DNA from: Bacillota bacterium | Lineage (GTDB): Bacteria > Bacillota > Clostridia > Oscillospirales > Oscillospiraceae | Direction: 5' to 3' | Length of the DNA stretch: 64,000 nucleotides | NCBI GenBank assembly: GCA_021768085.1 | Contig: JAETOJ010000009.1 | Location: 25,100-89,099, forward strand | Shown: piece by piece, positions 49,602 to 57,893 of the stretch | Layout of the letters: every line of letters begins with the position of its first letter | How positions within the stretch are numbered: the first letter of the stretch is position 1 | Notes under the pieces: model-generated | The model's database searches: none | What the model was told of the DNA's origin: nothing | What the model saw: the letters and a program-made list of their open reading frames with translations, nothing else | Position numbers and translations under genes: made by a program

Positions 49602-50428
49602 GACGTTTCCTCCCCGTCGAAAATGCTCCTTTGTGCCCCGTTGAAATTCATCCAGAGTATTTCTTTTCTGGCGGCTCCCGAGTTTGATCTCCCGGTATAC
49701 ATGATCCGCCGCCATTTCCTCAATTTATCGTTATACAGCTGATGGTCGTAGCCCGATAAAATCACGGGGCCCTTGTGGTCGAGAAGTGCGTCCAGTAGTT
49801 CAATATGGGCGGCGGTTGTCAACATTTCGACCCTATAAAGGCGTTTCCTCCCGCGAGTATCGCCTAAATACGGCGGGTCTGCATAAATCAAACAATCCGG
49901 GTTATTGCAAGCCCTTATCAGCTGTACCGCGTCCGTATTTTCTATTTGAGCATTTTTCAGCCTTTCCGCCGCCTCGTATATTGTGAATGGAATCCTGCTC
50001 CAGATGGCCGCATTATTCGGCCCCGCGGGCTGTTTTGTGTTTTTCCATCCTACGCGATCGGCGAGCTTGCTCCCGAATCCTTGACAGCACCGCACCAAAA
50101 AACGGCGGGCGTCCTCGACGGCGTCTCCCGTCAGCTGTATATTTTGGCCCGCGGCCCTCTCCTGGATAGAGGAAAACTCCTCCCTTGCAAACGGCGTCAA
50201 ATTTACCGCCCGAGCCAGCTCGTCCGGGTTTTCCCGGCATACCCGGAAGAAATTGACGACATTCCCGTCGAGGTCGTTTATCGTCTCATACTCCGCCGGG
50301 TCCTTATTGAAAAATACCGCTCCGCTCCCAAAGAACGGCTCAAGATAAAATTTGTGCGTCGGCATTTCCCGGACGATCCGCTCGGCGAGGGTCCATTTTG
50401 AGCCCGGGTATTTTAGGATAGCATTCAC
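49598..50428 (-). CDS. Dam-family DNA adenine N6-methyltransferase
   Basis: The product is 276 aa. The AdoMet site is KYPGSKWTLAERI and EPFFGSGAVFFNK, and the catalytic DPPY is in CLIYADPPYLGDT. This is the D12 class, as in phage T4 and E. coli Dam, most likely modifying GATC or a related site. It overlaps the upstream cytosine methylase stop (ATGA). It protects phage DNA from host restriction. Confidence 0.92.
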   Translation of the reverse strand: MNAILKYPGSKWTLAERIVREMPTHKFYLEPFFGSGAVFFNKDPAEYETINDLDGNVVNFFRVCRENPDELARAVNLTPFAREEFSSIQERAAGQNIQLTGDAVEDARRFLVRCCQGFGSKLADRVGWKNTKQPAGPNNAAIWSRIPFTIYEAAERLKNAQIENTDAVQLIRACNNPDCLIYADPPYLGDTRGRKRLYRVEMLTTAAHIELLDALLDHKGPVILSGYDHQLYNDKLRKWRRIMYTGRSNSGAARKEILWMNFNGAQRSIFDGEETS

Positions 50429-51540
50429 GGTGTCGCCCCCTTCTCAAATACCCCCGCCTCAATCATCCGGGAGACGATCCTCTTTATCATTACAGGCGGG
50501 ACGGACATAGCGCATACATAAAGGGCCCTGTAATATGTATTTCTGATAAAGTCGAAATCCTCCGGGAATGTCTGTATGTGGATCAGGTCCTCAATGCTGA
50601 CTCTTGTCTTTTCCTCTCCTCGGTATTGGTCTGCCCTCGCTGTGAGCGTCGGCGGTATATCGTCCTCCCATACGATCCGGGTCGTAAAACAACGCTCCCG
50701 CTCCCCGATCCGCCTATATACGGCGGCGAGGTCTTTGTCCTCCGGGATTGCCATTTGTAGGGCCCGGAATGAGAGACTTTCCCGGCCTACCTCTCCGCCC
50801 TTTCCTGACTTGATCTCCCGAAAACGCACCGGCTCATAATAAAACGACATATCGAGGTCGACCGGATCGACGCCGAGGTCGTTCCGTATTCCCACGAAAA
50901 ACACTCTATGTCTCGTTTGTGGGACTCCCATGTTTTCGCCCTTGAGGAGCCAATGGTGGACCTTGTACCCCGCTTTCTTGAGACGCTTGTAAATCTCCTG
51001 GACGTACCCCCACGCCTCGCCCATAATAAGGCCCTCTACATTTTCCAGGATCACGCACCGAGGACGGAGCTTTTCCACGGTCTCAATGAAAACAAACGGG
51101 AGGTCGTCGAGGGTCTGTTCCTTTTGCCCTTCCCGGAATTTTTTCGCCTTTCCCCATGTTTCCTCTCTTTTTCCGGCTACCGAAAACGTGGTACACGGCG
51201 GGGAGCCGTCCAGAATGTCCAGCTCGAAAAGCTCCGGCGGAATTTCCGCGGCCGGCAGTTGATTAAACTCCCGTATGTCCATCAGATAGTTATATTTCGG
51301 AGCGTGGTTCCTCACATAGACCTCATTCATACGTGGATCAATCTCCACGCACCCGAGGACCTCGCACCCGGCGAGCTTATAGCCCATAGTCGACCCGCCG
51401 CCGCAAGCGAAACAGGAAAAAACTTTTAATCCGTTTTTTTCTTTCGGATAGTCTGAAAACCTCCATTTCCAATCCGTTGATTTTTCCGGCTTGAATTGTT
51501 CCCCTCCCGGCGTCAGGTCGAATATTGACAGGTTTTCCAT
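50425..51540 (-). CDS. DNA cytosine C5-methyltransferase
   Basis: The product is 371 aa. Motif I is LKVFSCFACGGGSTMGYKLAG, the catalytic Pro-Cys is in LDGSPPCTTFSVAG, motif VI is ILENVEGL and motif VIII is QTRHRVFFVG. The motif order is normal for the family. The start at 51540 follows GGAGAG. With the adenine methylase it forms an antirestriction module; no restriction nuclease is adjacent. Confidence 0.92.
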   Translation of the reverse strand: MENLSIFDLTPGGEQFKPEKSTDWKWRFSDYPKEKNGLKVFSCFACGGGSTMGYKLAGCEVLGCVEIDPRMNEVYVRNHAPKYNYLMDIREFNQLPAAEIPPELFELDILDGSPPCTTFSVAGKREETWGKAKKFREGQKEQTLDDLPFVFIETVEKLRPRCVILENVEGLIMGEAWGYVQEIYKRLKKAGYKVHHWLLKGENMGVPQTRHRVFFVGIRNDLGVDPVDLDMSFYYEPVRFREIKSGKGGEVGRESLSFRALQMAIPEDKDLAAVYRRIGERERCFTTRIVWEDDIPPTLTARADQYRGEEKTRVSIEDLIHIQTFPEDFDFIRNTYYRALYVCAMSVPPVMIKRIVSRMIEAGVFEKGATP

Positions 51541-51544
51541 GAAA

Positions 51545-53224
51545 TCACTCTCCGGCCTCCAGGTCGCAAGAGCGGGTTTCACTCCTGGAGACCTTGATTT
51601 TCCCCTTGCTCGTGATCGAAAATTTCGCCTTACACTGGCCCCGGATATTGAGGGACGCCGAGGAGATCGGTCCCCGGGCGATCAGCTCGACCACGCGCTC
51701 CAGGAGTTCGATCGCGCCGTCCCCGGCGATCGGCTTAAAGCCGAGGTCCTCGGCCCCTTCACCGAAAAGGCGGTTGACGCGGCTCTGTGCGTCCTCGATC
51801 TGTTCCGCTATACGGCGGGCCGTCCGGGCGCTCGGGCAGGAACAAACCTCCGTCGCGGTCTCGTCCGCCGCCGCCTGGGACGGATGGGGGCCCACCTCCT
51901 GGAGCTGGCCGCAATACCTACACGCCCCCGTCGTGACGGCAAAGGCGACGCCGATCTCCGGTTTTCGGTTTTCCACGGCCTCCGGGCAATCGCAAACGCG
52001 GGTCGCGGCGGCGTTGGCCGTTTTCTGTGTGGGATAGCCTCCGCCTTTTGCCCCCTCCAGGGTGACGCCCCACTCCCGCCCGCAATAGTTACACTTTCCG
52101 AGGGTGAAGGAGCCGACCTCCTCGTCCTCCGGCGGATCGTGCGGGGCGGGCTCGCCGTTCCCGGCGGGCCGTTCCTTCCCGGGCGGATCGTCCGCCGCCG
52201 CGTCGATCGCCTCCAGGTATGCGGCGAGGTCCCGCTCCTCCGCCGCGAGGTCATTATCCGCTCTCGTTATTTCTTCGGTTGCCTCTTGCCCCAATTCTCC
52301 CGCCCGGTCTATTTCCGGGTGTTTTTCTATGTAATCTGATACTACCGACCCGCGGAGGCGCTGTACCATTACAAGCCTTTCCCGGGCGTGGTCCTCCGTG
52401 GTAGGATCCGGGGCCCCGGCGTCCTCCAGGGTGTGGCGGAGGTTCGCCTCCTCTTTTGCAAGCTCCGCCTGTTCGGCGTCCAGCATGGAGTCCTCCTCCA
52501 GGAGGGCGGCGCGGTCGTTCGGGTCCACGTTCTCCCGGCCCTCAAAATTGAGATAGGCCAGCTCCCGGCGGCGGAGGTCGATCCTGATTAGCCGATCCTG
52601 CACCTCGGCGAGGCGGGCGCGGTCGGCGTTGATCGCGTCGACCATGTGCTGGTGATCCTCCGGGCTCATGTCCCCGGCGTATGTATAATAATTGGAGCCC
52701 TCCTCCGGGCTGGGCGCGCCGGAGTAGGGGAGCGCCCCGGCCTCTCCGGCCTCCGCCGCGCCCTTTGTGACGGCCTCCAATGTGATAGACCAAACGGCGA
52801 CATTTTCGTTATAGATAGGCTCGACCTTGCTCACGACGGCAAAGCGGCGGGCCGCCTCCTCCGGCATGGATACCGGGGAGGACCACTTATAGGAGGTCTG
52901 CCCTTCCGCAACGGTGGAATCCGCCGCAAGGATCACGCGGTCCGACGGCTCCCCGTCGCTCGGGTTTTTCAGCCTGTGCCACGGCTCCCGGAGGAAAACA
53001 ATGTCCCCCGGCTGGACAGGCGGATCGAACACGTTCCCGGAATCGAGGAGCGGCTCCCCGTCCGTGTCCGCAACATACCAGCGCCCCGGGGCCTCTGTGC
53101 TCTCCAGCATTTGAGCCCCCTCGACATAGGCGGCGGGCGCGGGCTTGATCGGTTTCGTGATGGTGAGGCCGCCGAGCTTTTCAAATTCCCGGGCGTCCTG
53201 GGCTGTCATAATAATTGACTTCAT
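51545..53224 (-). CDS. ASCH-like N-terminal domain and zinc-ribbon early protein
   Basis: The product is 559 aa. Residues 1-140 have a PUA/ASCH-like pattern (VQPGDIVFLREPWHRL, then WSITLEAVTKGAAE). A long acidic coiled coil (about 190-360) follows, then two zinc knuckles (CNYCGREWG with a CDC pair, and CRYCGQLQE with CSC) and a basic C-terminal end (KFSITSKGKIKVSRS). ASCH proteins bind RNA or modified nucleosides. The gene starts with a ribosome site identical to that of the gene starting at 54423. Confidence 0.65.
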   Translation of the reverse strand: MKSIIMTAQDAREFEKLGGLTITKPIKPAPAAYVEGAQMLESTEAPGRWYVADTDGEPLLDSGNVFDPPVQPGDIVFLREPWHRLKNPSDGEPSDRVILAADSTVAEGQTSYKWSSPVSMPEEAARRFAVVSKVEPIYNENVAVWSITLEAVTKGAAEAGEAGALPYSGAPSPEEGSNYYTYAGDMSPEDHQHMVDAINADRARLAEVQDRLIRIDLRRRELAYLNFEGRENVDPNDRAALLEEDSMLDAEQAELAKEEANLRHTLEDAGAPDPTTEDHARERLVMVQRLRGSVVSDYIEKHPEIDRAGELGQEATEEITRADNDLAAEERDLAAYLEAIDAAADDPPGKERPAGNGEPAPHDPPEDEEVGSFTLGKCNYCGREWGVTLEGAKGGGYPTQKTANAAATRVCDCPEAVENRKPEIGVAFAVTTGACRYCGQLQEVGPHPSQAAADETATEVCSCPSARTARRIAEQIEDAQSRVNRLFGEGAEDLGFKPIAGDGAIELLERVVELIARGPISSASLNIRGQCKAKFSITSKGKIKVSRSETRSCDLEAGE

Positions 53225-53246
53225 GGTATAGCAATCTCCTTTCGTT

Positions 53247-53945
53247 TTATATCCAGATTAGAGGGATCGGGAAATCCCGCCTCATTCCCTCCGCCCCGAC
53301 CACGGGGAGGAGGGAATCTTTCATAAATACAGGGACGCCCGTCTCGTCGCAATAGGAAACAATCTCCTCCACCCATTCCCGCCGAGGTCGGCGGGCGGCG
53401 GCCCCCGGCCCGGTCTCCGCTCCGATAATGGCCCAATCTATCCACGGGACCGCCGCTTTTACCGGACGGAGGCGCGGGTCCGCCGATCCGAGGAGCGGCT
53501 CAAAGCTGATAAACCGTTTTCCGTATAGCGGGAGGTCTGCGATCTTGTGGAGGTCCCGGTAGCTTGTCACGGTTGCGCCGTACCATATATTTTTGAGGTC
53601 TCCGTAGCTGTGACGCCATAGCGGGAATAGGTCGGCGTATGCCTCCGGTCGCTTGGATAACAATAAATATTCATGCTGGGGATTGCTCTCGATCGCGTCC
53701 AGGACGGCGTCTGCCCACGTTTGCCTCCAGTCTGCGGGATCGCTCATAGAGGTTAAAAACACTTTCGCGGGCGTCTTGCTTTTCAGTTGCTCCAGGCGCT
53801 CCGGGAAAAACCGCGGCTCCGAAAAATCCGGTACATAGTGAAAACGTGCGTTGATCCTCCTTGCGTAGCAGTACGGACAGCCATACGAGCACCCGACGAC
53901 CGGGTTTAGGGTTTTGTCGCACCACTCTATTTTTGTTTTGTTCAC
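53247..53945 (-). CDS. DUF5131 (phage Gp37/Gp68 family) protein
   Basis: The product is 232 aa from GTG (53945), with a GTGA overlap. The pattern KIEWCDKTLNPVVGCSYGCPYCYARR carries a CxxxCxxC-like cluster as in radical SAM proteins. FHYVPDFSEPRFFPERL and FLTSMSDPADW are family hallmarks. The family is common in phages and of unknown substrate. Confidence 0.88.
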   Translation of the reverse strand: MNKTKIEWCDKTLNPVVGCSYGCPYCYARRINARFHYVPDFSEPRFFPERLEQLKSKTPAKVFLTSMSDPADWRQTWADAVLDAIESNPQHEYLLLSKRPEAYADLFPLWRHSYGDLKNIWYGATVTSYRDLHKIADLPLYGKRFISFEPLLGSADPRLRPVKAAVPWIDWAIIGAETGPGAAARRPRREWVEEIVSYCDETGVPVFMKDSLLPVVGAEGMRRDFPIPLIWI

Positions 53946-54226
53946 GGTTTCGCCTCCTTCCCGCCGATAGTGATAACCAGGACCGGGGCCGGGTCGTCGC
54001 TCGGCCATACCTCCGGCCATTCGTCCAGGTCCAGGGCGAGGCGCTCGACCACATTGTCCCCGCATACCTCCACGCAACGGGTAGATCGGAGCTCCTGGAT
54101 CGTTCCTCCGGCCACGCCCTCGCACTCATGCGGGCCCATACGGTGGACGATAAAGGCGCGGTCCCGCTCCTGGAGGACAGCGAGGAGGGCGGCCAGCGTC
54201 ACGCGATCCCGCCGAGTTTCGGCCAT
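53942..54226 (-). CDS. Small phage protein of unknown function
   Basis: The product is 94 aa from the ATG at 54226. It overlaps the upstream gene by 28 bp and the downstream gene by 4 bp. The composition is mixed with an acidic end. No family was recognised. Confidence 0.55.
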   Translation of the reverse strand: MAETRRDRVTLAALLAVLQERDRAFIVHRMGPHECEGVAGGTIQELRSTRCVEVCGDNVVERLALDLDEWPEVWPSDDPAPVLVITIGGKEAKP

Positions 54227-54423
54227 TTCTGGACCGCCTCCTTTCTCAAAGCCTCCGCCGCCGCGGGCCCGAAAAGCTCGAAAACCGTCCGGGAGGTATT
54301 CGCCGCCGAGTGTTCCGCCTTGATATGTTCCGGCGATCCCTCGGGATAGAGGGCGAGGTCCGCCGCCGCGAGGAGGAAGTAGCCCCGGAGGGTGGTTAAA
54401 ATGTTGTCGTTTAGCGTCGGCAT
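54199..54423 (-). CDS. Small phage protein of unknown function
   Basis: The product is 74 aa. The predicted structure is helical (ILTTLRGYFLLAAADLALYP). The ribosome site AAAGGAG with GATTGCTATACC directly before the ATG is the same as at the ASCH-like gene. It is the second gene of the leftward early operon. Confidence 0.6.
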   Translation of the reverse strand: MPTLNDNILTTLRGYFLLAAADLALYPEGSPEHIKAEHSAANTSRTVFELFGPAAAEALRKEAVQKWPKLGGIA

Positions 54424-54445
54424 GGTATAGCAATCTCCTTTCCTG

Positions 54446-54697
54446 TCAGTTTGCCGCGGCCCGCTCGCCCCGGCGCTTGATGTTCCTCTCAAAGGCCCGT
54501 TGTGCGACCTCGGCGCTATACACCCGCCGACCGTACTCGTCTACGGCCCCGGTGTATCCGTTGGGGAGTTCCCTGTAAATCGTCGCCGTGTGATAGCCGA
54601 TCCTCTCGGCAATCGCCGCCGCCGGAGCGCCCCCGTTGTGGAGTCTCTCAATTTCCGCCCGCTCGCTCGGCCCGAGATAGCGGAGTTTTCGGCCCAT
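54446..54697 (-). CDS. Stand-alone HTH_38 (IS30-type) DNA-binding protein
   Basis: The product is 83 aa from the ATG at 54697 with AGGAGG. The whole chain is one helix-turn-helix like the N-terminal domain of IS30 transposases: YLGPSERAEIERLHNGGAPA with HTATIYREL. Residues IYREL match the transposase at the other end of the element (IYREK). It lies 60 bp from the right end. It may bind the right inverted repeat or regulate the transposase. Confidence 0.75.
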   Translation of the reverse strand: MGRKLRYLGPSERAEIERLHNGGAPAAAIAERIGYHTATIYRELPNGYTGAVDEYGRRVYSAEVAQRAFERNIKRRGERAAAN

Positions 54698-54725
54698 GTT
54701 CCCGGCCTCCTTTCCCCCAAAACAT

Positions 54726-54772
54726 AAAAAAATTGAAGTGCGTCGAGCTCTTTCGAGCTTTCGCACTTCAAT
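54726..54772 (-). terminator. Terminator hairpin at the right end of the prophage
   Basis: Arms ATTGAAGTGCG / CGCACTTCAAT (54732-54742 with 54762-54772) hold an inner stem AGCTC/GAGCT. On the minus strand they are followed by TTTTTTT. The hairpin overlaps the right inverted repeat. In a circular phage it would lie just after the transposase gene and end the long leftward transcript. Confidence 0.85.
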
Positions 54773-54784
54773 AGTAAATCAACA
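54759..54784 (-). repeat. Right terminal inverted repeat of the prophage
   Basis: Read inward from 54784 it starts TGTTGATTTA and contains the core GAAGTGCGAAA. It matches the left end at 16 of 26 positions. Confidence 0.65.
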
Positions 54785-54799
54785 TCCGCGCGCTAATCC
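54785..54799 (+). repeat. Right direct repeat flanking the prophage
   Basis: TCCGCGCGCTAATCC is identical to 19491-19505. Confidence 0.85.
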
Positions 54800-54810
54800 G
54801 CAAAATGATA

Positions 54811-54839
54811 TTTACAACCGGCTCAAATCGTGGTAATAT
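54811..54839 (+). promoter_or_regulatory. Promoter of the CofE-like gene
   Basis: TTTACA (54811-54816), a 17-bp spacer and TAATAT (54834-54839) lie 11 bp outside the prophage, so the host gene keeps its own promoter. Confidence 0.75.
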
Positions 54840-54894
54840 ATAAAATTGTTGAAGTTTTCTACTCCAACGATATGAAAATGAGGAGTGTTCCTTT

Positions 54895-56088
54895 ATGAGC
54901 CGTATGGTCGGTACCGTGTCCCGGGGCATCCGCACCCCCATCATCCGCAGTGGGGACGATCTGGTGGAGATCGTGACCGCATCCCTGCTGGAGGCCGCCG
55001 CCGAGGACGGCTTTGCCCTCCGCGACCGGGACATTGTGGCCATGACTGAGGCCATCGTGGCCCGGGCCCAGGGCAACTATGCCACCGTGGATCAGATCGC
55101 CGCCGACGTCCGGGCCAAGCTGGGCGGGGAGACGGTGGGTGTGATCTTCCCCATCCTCAGCCGCAACCGCTTCGCCATCTGCCTGCGGGGCATCGCCAAG
55201 GGGGCCAAAAAGATTGTGCTCATGCTCAGCTACCCCTCCGACGAGGTGGGCAACCACCTGATCAGCTTGGACGCTGTGGACGAGAAGGGGGTAGATCCCT
55301 ACAAAGACGTGCTCACCCTGGAGAAATACCGGGCGTTGTTCGGTTATGAGAAGCACCCCTTCACCGGGGTGGACTACGTGGCCTACTACCAGGAGCTCAT
55401 GGAGGGCTGCGGGGCCCAGGTGGAGATCGTCTTCGCCAACGACCCCCGGGCCATTTTGCCCTATACCAAAAACGTGCTGTGCTGCGACATCCACACCCGC
55501 CAGCGCACCAAAAGACTGTTGAAGGCCGCCGGAGCAGAAAAGGTGTTCGGCTTGGACGAGATCCTCAACGCCCCCGTCAACGGCAGCGGGTATAACGAGC
55601 ATTACGGTCTGCTGGGTTCCAACAAGTCCACCGAGGAGCAGGTAAAGCTGTTCCCCCGGGACTGCCAGGGGCTGGTGGAGGCCATCCAGAAGAAGCTGCT
55701 GGAGAAAACCGGCAAGCACATCGAGGTCATGGTCTACGGCGACGGTGCGTTCAAGGATCCGGTGGGAAAGATCTGGGAGCTGGCGGATCCGGTGGTGTCC
55801 CCGGCCTACACCGCCGGCCTGGAGGGCACGCCCAACGAGCTCAAGCTGAAATACCTGGCGGACAATGATTTCGCCCACCTGTCCGGCGAGGCGCTAAAGG
55901 AGGCCATCAAGGATCGCATCCACAAGAAGGACGGGGATCTGGTGGGACAGATGGTGTCGGAGGGCACCACCCCCCGCCGCCTCACCGACCTCATCGGTTC
56001 CCTGTGCGATCTGACCTCCGGCTCCGGTGACAAAGGCACCCCGGTGGTCTTTATCCAGGGGTATTTCGACAACTACACTACCGAGTAA
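54895..56088 (+). CDS. Coenzyme F420-0:L-glutamate ligase family protein
   Basis: The product is 397 aa. The N-terminus matches the CofE/FbiB ligase family: GTVSRGIRTPIIRSGDDLVEIV and DRDIVAMTEAIVARAQGNYA. Known members add glutamate to F420, but Firmicutes of this kind lack F420, and related uncharacterised proteins are common in them. The true substrate is therefore unknown. The start follows GAGGAG. Confidence 0.8.
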   Translation: MSRMVGTVSRGIRTPIIRSGDDLVEIVTASLLEAAAEDGFALRDRDIVAMTEAIVARAQGNYATVDQIAADVRAKLGGETVGVIFPILSRNRFAICLRGIAKGAKKIVLMLSYPSDEVGNHLISLDAVDEKGVDPYKDVLTLEKYRALFGYEKHPFTGVDYVAYYQELMEGCGAQVEIVFANDPRAILPYTKNVLCCDIHTRQRTKRLLKAAGAEKVFGLDEILNAPVNGSGYNEHYGLLGSNKSTEEQVKLFPRDCQGLVEAIQKKLLEKTGKHIEVMVYGDGAFKDPVGKIWELADPVVSPAYTAGLEGTPNELKLKYLADNDFAHLSGEALKEAIKDRIHKKDGDLVGQMVSEGTTPRRLTDLIGSLCDLTSGSGDKGTPVVFIQGYFDNYTTE

Positions 56089-56104
56089 AGCTAATCTGCA
56101 CAGA

Positions 56105-56142
56105 TAAGGCCCTTGCCGGAAAACAATCCGGCAAGGGCCTTA
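56105..56142 (+). terminator. Hairpin after the CofE-like gene
   Basis: A perfect 16-bp stem (TAAGGCCCTTGCCGGA / TCCGGCAAGGGCCTTA) has a six-base loop. No T-tract follows. Confidence 0.75.
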
Positions 56143-56256
56143 AACTGATCTCTATCGGGGAAACCGCGGGAAAACGTCCCTGTGGACAAGCGTCCTTTTG
56201 ATGCTGTCTGGAATAGAATGGGGTATCCAGACAAGCGCAGCAGGAGGAGAAATCCC

Positions 56257-57531
56257 GTGGAAATATATGTTGTAAAGAATGGCGACACCGTCTATCAGAT
56301 TGCCCGCCGGTATTCCGTTCCGGTGGATGATATCGTTTTTGCCAATCAGCTGCAAAACCCCGATGTGCTGTCAGTGGGGCAGGCGCTGCTTATCCCGAAC
56401 CGCGAGACCCGCCGGACGGTGAACCGGGGCGACACCCTGTACTCCATTGCCCGCCGATATGGGGTCAGCCTTGCCCGCCTCACGGCGGCCAATCCGCAGA
56501 TCACGGATCCCAACCGCATCTATCCCGGACAGACGGTGATCCTCCCGGCCGATGGGCAGCCGACGCGGGAGATCATCGTCAACGGCTACGTCACCGACGC
56601 CGAGGACAGCACGCTGAACGCCACGCTGCCCTATCTGACCTTCCTGTCGCCCTTTTCCTACCGCTCCGATCGGTTGGGAAACCTGACGCCCACCTTTCAT
56701 CTGAACCTGGCGCTGTCCGGTGGGCACCGCACGGCAAATCTCCTGACCCTTACAAATCTGAAGGAGGAGGGGGGATTCTCCAGCCAGATCGCCCACGCCA
56801 TCCTCACTGATCAGACGGTGCAGGACAACTTTTTAAGCAACGTGGAGGCGCTGCTGGGGCAGGGCGGCTGGTACGGCGTGAATGTGGACTTTGAATATGT
56901 CTACCAGTTCGACCGGGAGAGCTACAACCAATTCCTGCGCCGCCTGACGGGGCGGATGCACCACCTGGGGTACATTGTAGTGACCGCGCTGGCCCCCAAG
57001 CTATCCGAGGGCCAGCAGGGGCTTTTGTACGCCGCCCACGACTATGCCGCCCACGGCCGGACGGTGGACTATGTGGTGCTCATGACCTATGAATGGGGCT
57101 ATACCTACGGGCCGGCTATGGCGGTGGCCCCCCTCAACATGGTGCGCCGGGTGCTGGATTATGCCGTTCAGGTCATGCCGGCGGAGCGTATCCTCATGGG
57201 CGTGCCCAATTACGGCTACGACTGGACGCTGCCCTTTGTGCAGGGCTCGGCGGCGCGCTCCCTGACCAACGTGGAGGCGGTCACGCTGGCCGGGCAGATG
57301 AAGGCTGGGATCCAGTATGATCAGGCCGCCCAATCCCCCTTCTTCCGCTATCGTGACGGGGAGGGGAGACAGCACGAGGTCTGGTTTGAGGACGCCCGCA
57401 GCCTCCGGGCCAAGTACGCCCTGGTGGAGGAATACGGCCTTGCCGGGGTCAGCTTCTGGAACCTGAATCACCTGTTCCGCACCAATTTTCTGGTACTGGA
57501 GTCCATGTTCCAGGTGGAAAAGGTGCTGTGA
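56257..57531 (+). CDS. LysM / glycoside hydrolase 18 protein (SleL/YaaH-like)
   Basis: The product is 424 aa from GTG (56257) with AGGAGG. Two LysM repeats (VVKNGDTVYQIARRYSVPVD and VNRGDTLYSIARRYGVSLAR) occupy the first 100 residues. A GH18 domain follows, with the catalytic motif YGVNVDFEYV (Glu as acid) and MTYEWGY. SleL/YaaH enzymes degrade spore cortex peptidoglycan during germination. There is no signal peptide, as expected for a spore protein made in the mother cell. Confidence 0.9.
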   Translation: MEIYVVKNGDTVYQIARRYSVPVDDIVFANQLQNPDVLSVGQALLIPNRETRRTVNRGDTLYSIARRYGVSLARLTAANPQITDPNRIYPGQTVILPADGQPTREIIVNGYVTDAEDSTLNATLPYLTFLSPFSYRSDRLGNLTPTFHLNLALSGGHRTANLLTLTNLKEEGGFSSQIAHAILTDQTVQDNFLSNVEALLGQGGWYGVNVDFEYVYQFDRESYNQFLRRLTGRMHHLGYIVVTALAPKLSEGQQGLLYAAHDYAAHGRTVDYVVLMTYEWGYTYGPAMAVAPLNMVRRVLDYAVQVMPAERILMGVPNYGYDWTLPFVQGSAARSLTNVEAVTLAGQMKAGIQYDQAAQSPFFRYRDGEGRQHEVWFEDARSLRAKYALVEEYGLAGVSFWNLNHLFRTNFLVLESMFQVEKVL

Positions 57532-57548
57532 TGGGCAGTACAGTCAAA

Positions 57549-57586
57549 CGGGCGGGCCGGAACAAAGGTTCCGGCCCGCCCGCCTC
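57549..57586. terminator. Terminator between convergent genes
   Basis: A 15-bp stem (CGGGCGGGCCGGAAC / GTTCCGGCCCGCCCG) with an AAAG loop serves the GH18 gene and the zinc-ribbon gene. Confidence 0.8.
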
Positions 57587-57591
57587 TTGTG

Positions 57592-57816
57592 TCACTCACC
57601 GGGGCCGGGGCGTATGACCTTCCTGAGGTTCCAACTGAGCGCCGCTTTCCGGGCGGCGTCCTGGCGCTCGGCCTCGTTTTGATAGGCCAGCTCCGCCGTG
57701 TAGGCGCCGCAGTCCATGCACTGGACGTACAGGCACCAGCCGCCCTCCTCCTGGATGCTCCCCACGCCGCCGCAGCAGGGGCAGTCCGCCAGGTCGATCT
57801 CGTGAAAGTGATCCAT
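57592..57816 (-). CDS. Lar-like (restriction alleviation) zinc-ribbon protein
   Basis: The product is 74 aa from the ATG at 57816. DCPCCGGVGSIQEEGG with VQCMDCGAYTAELA and the end AALSWNLR match the Lar family of small zinc ribbons often carried by phages. A role in restriction alleviation is known only for phage and Rac Lar; here it is inference. Confidence 0.7.
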   Translation of the reverse strand: MDHFHEIDLADCPCCGGVGSIQEEGGWCLYVQCMDCGAYTAELAYQNEAERQDAARKAALSWNLRKVIRPGPGE

Positions 57817-57893
57817 AATCCGTCCTCCTGCTATTTGCTGTCTGCCTGATATACTGTACCACAGAAGGGGGAAAAGCACAATGGATTTTTTGC

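Larger units (their letters stand above)
19491..54799 (-). mobile_element. Siphovirus-like prophage with a DGR and an IS30-family transposase
   Basis: The element carries packaging, head, tail, lysis and replication modules in HK97/siphovirus order, read from right to left. It is bounded by the direct repeat TCCGCGCGCTAATCC (19491-19505 and 54785-54799). Inside each copy is an imperfect inverted repeat with the core GAARTGCGAAA at the same distance of 15 bp. No tyrosine or serine integrase lies inside. The only recombinase is an IS30-type DDE transposase next to the left end. The insertion is intergenic, between the B3/B4 and CofE-like genes. Two genes are frameshifted in homopolymers, but the structural modules look complete. 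Confidence 0.9.
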
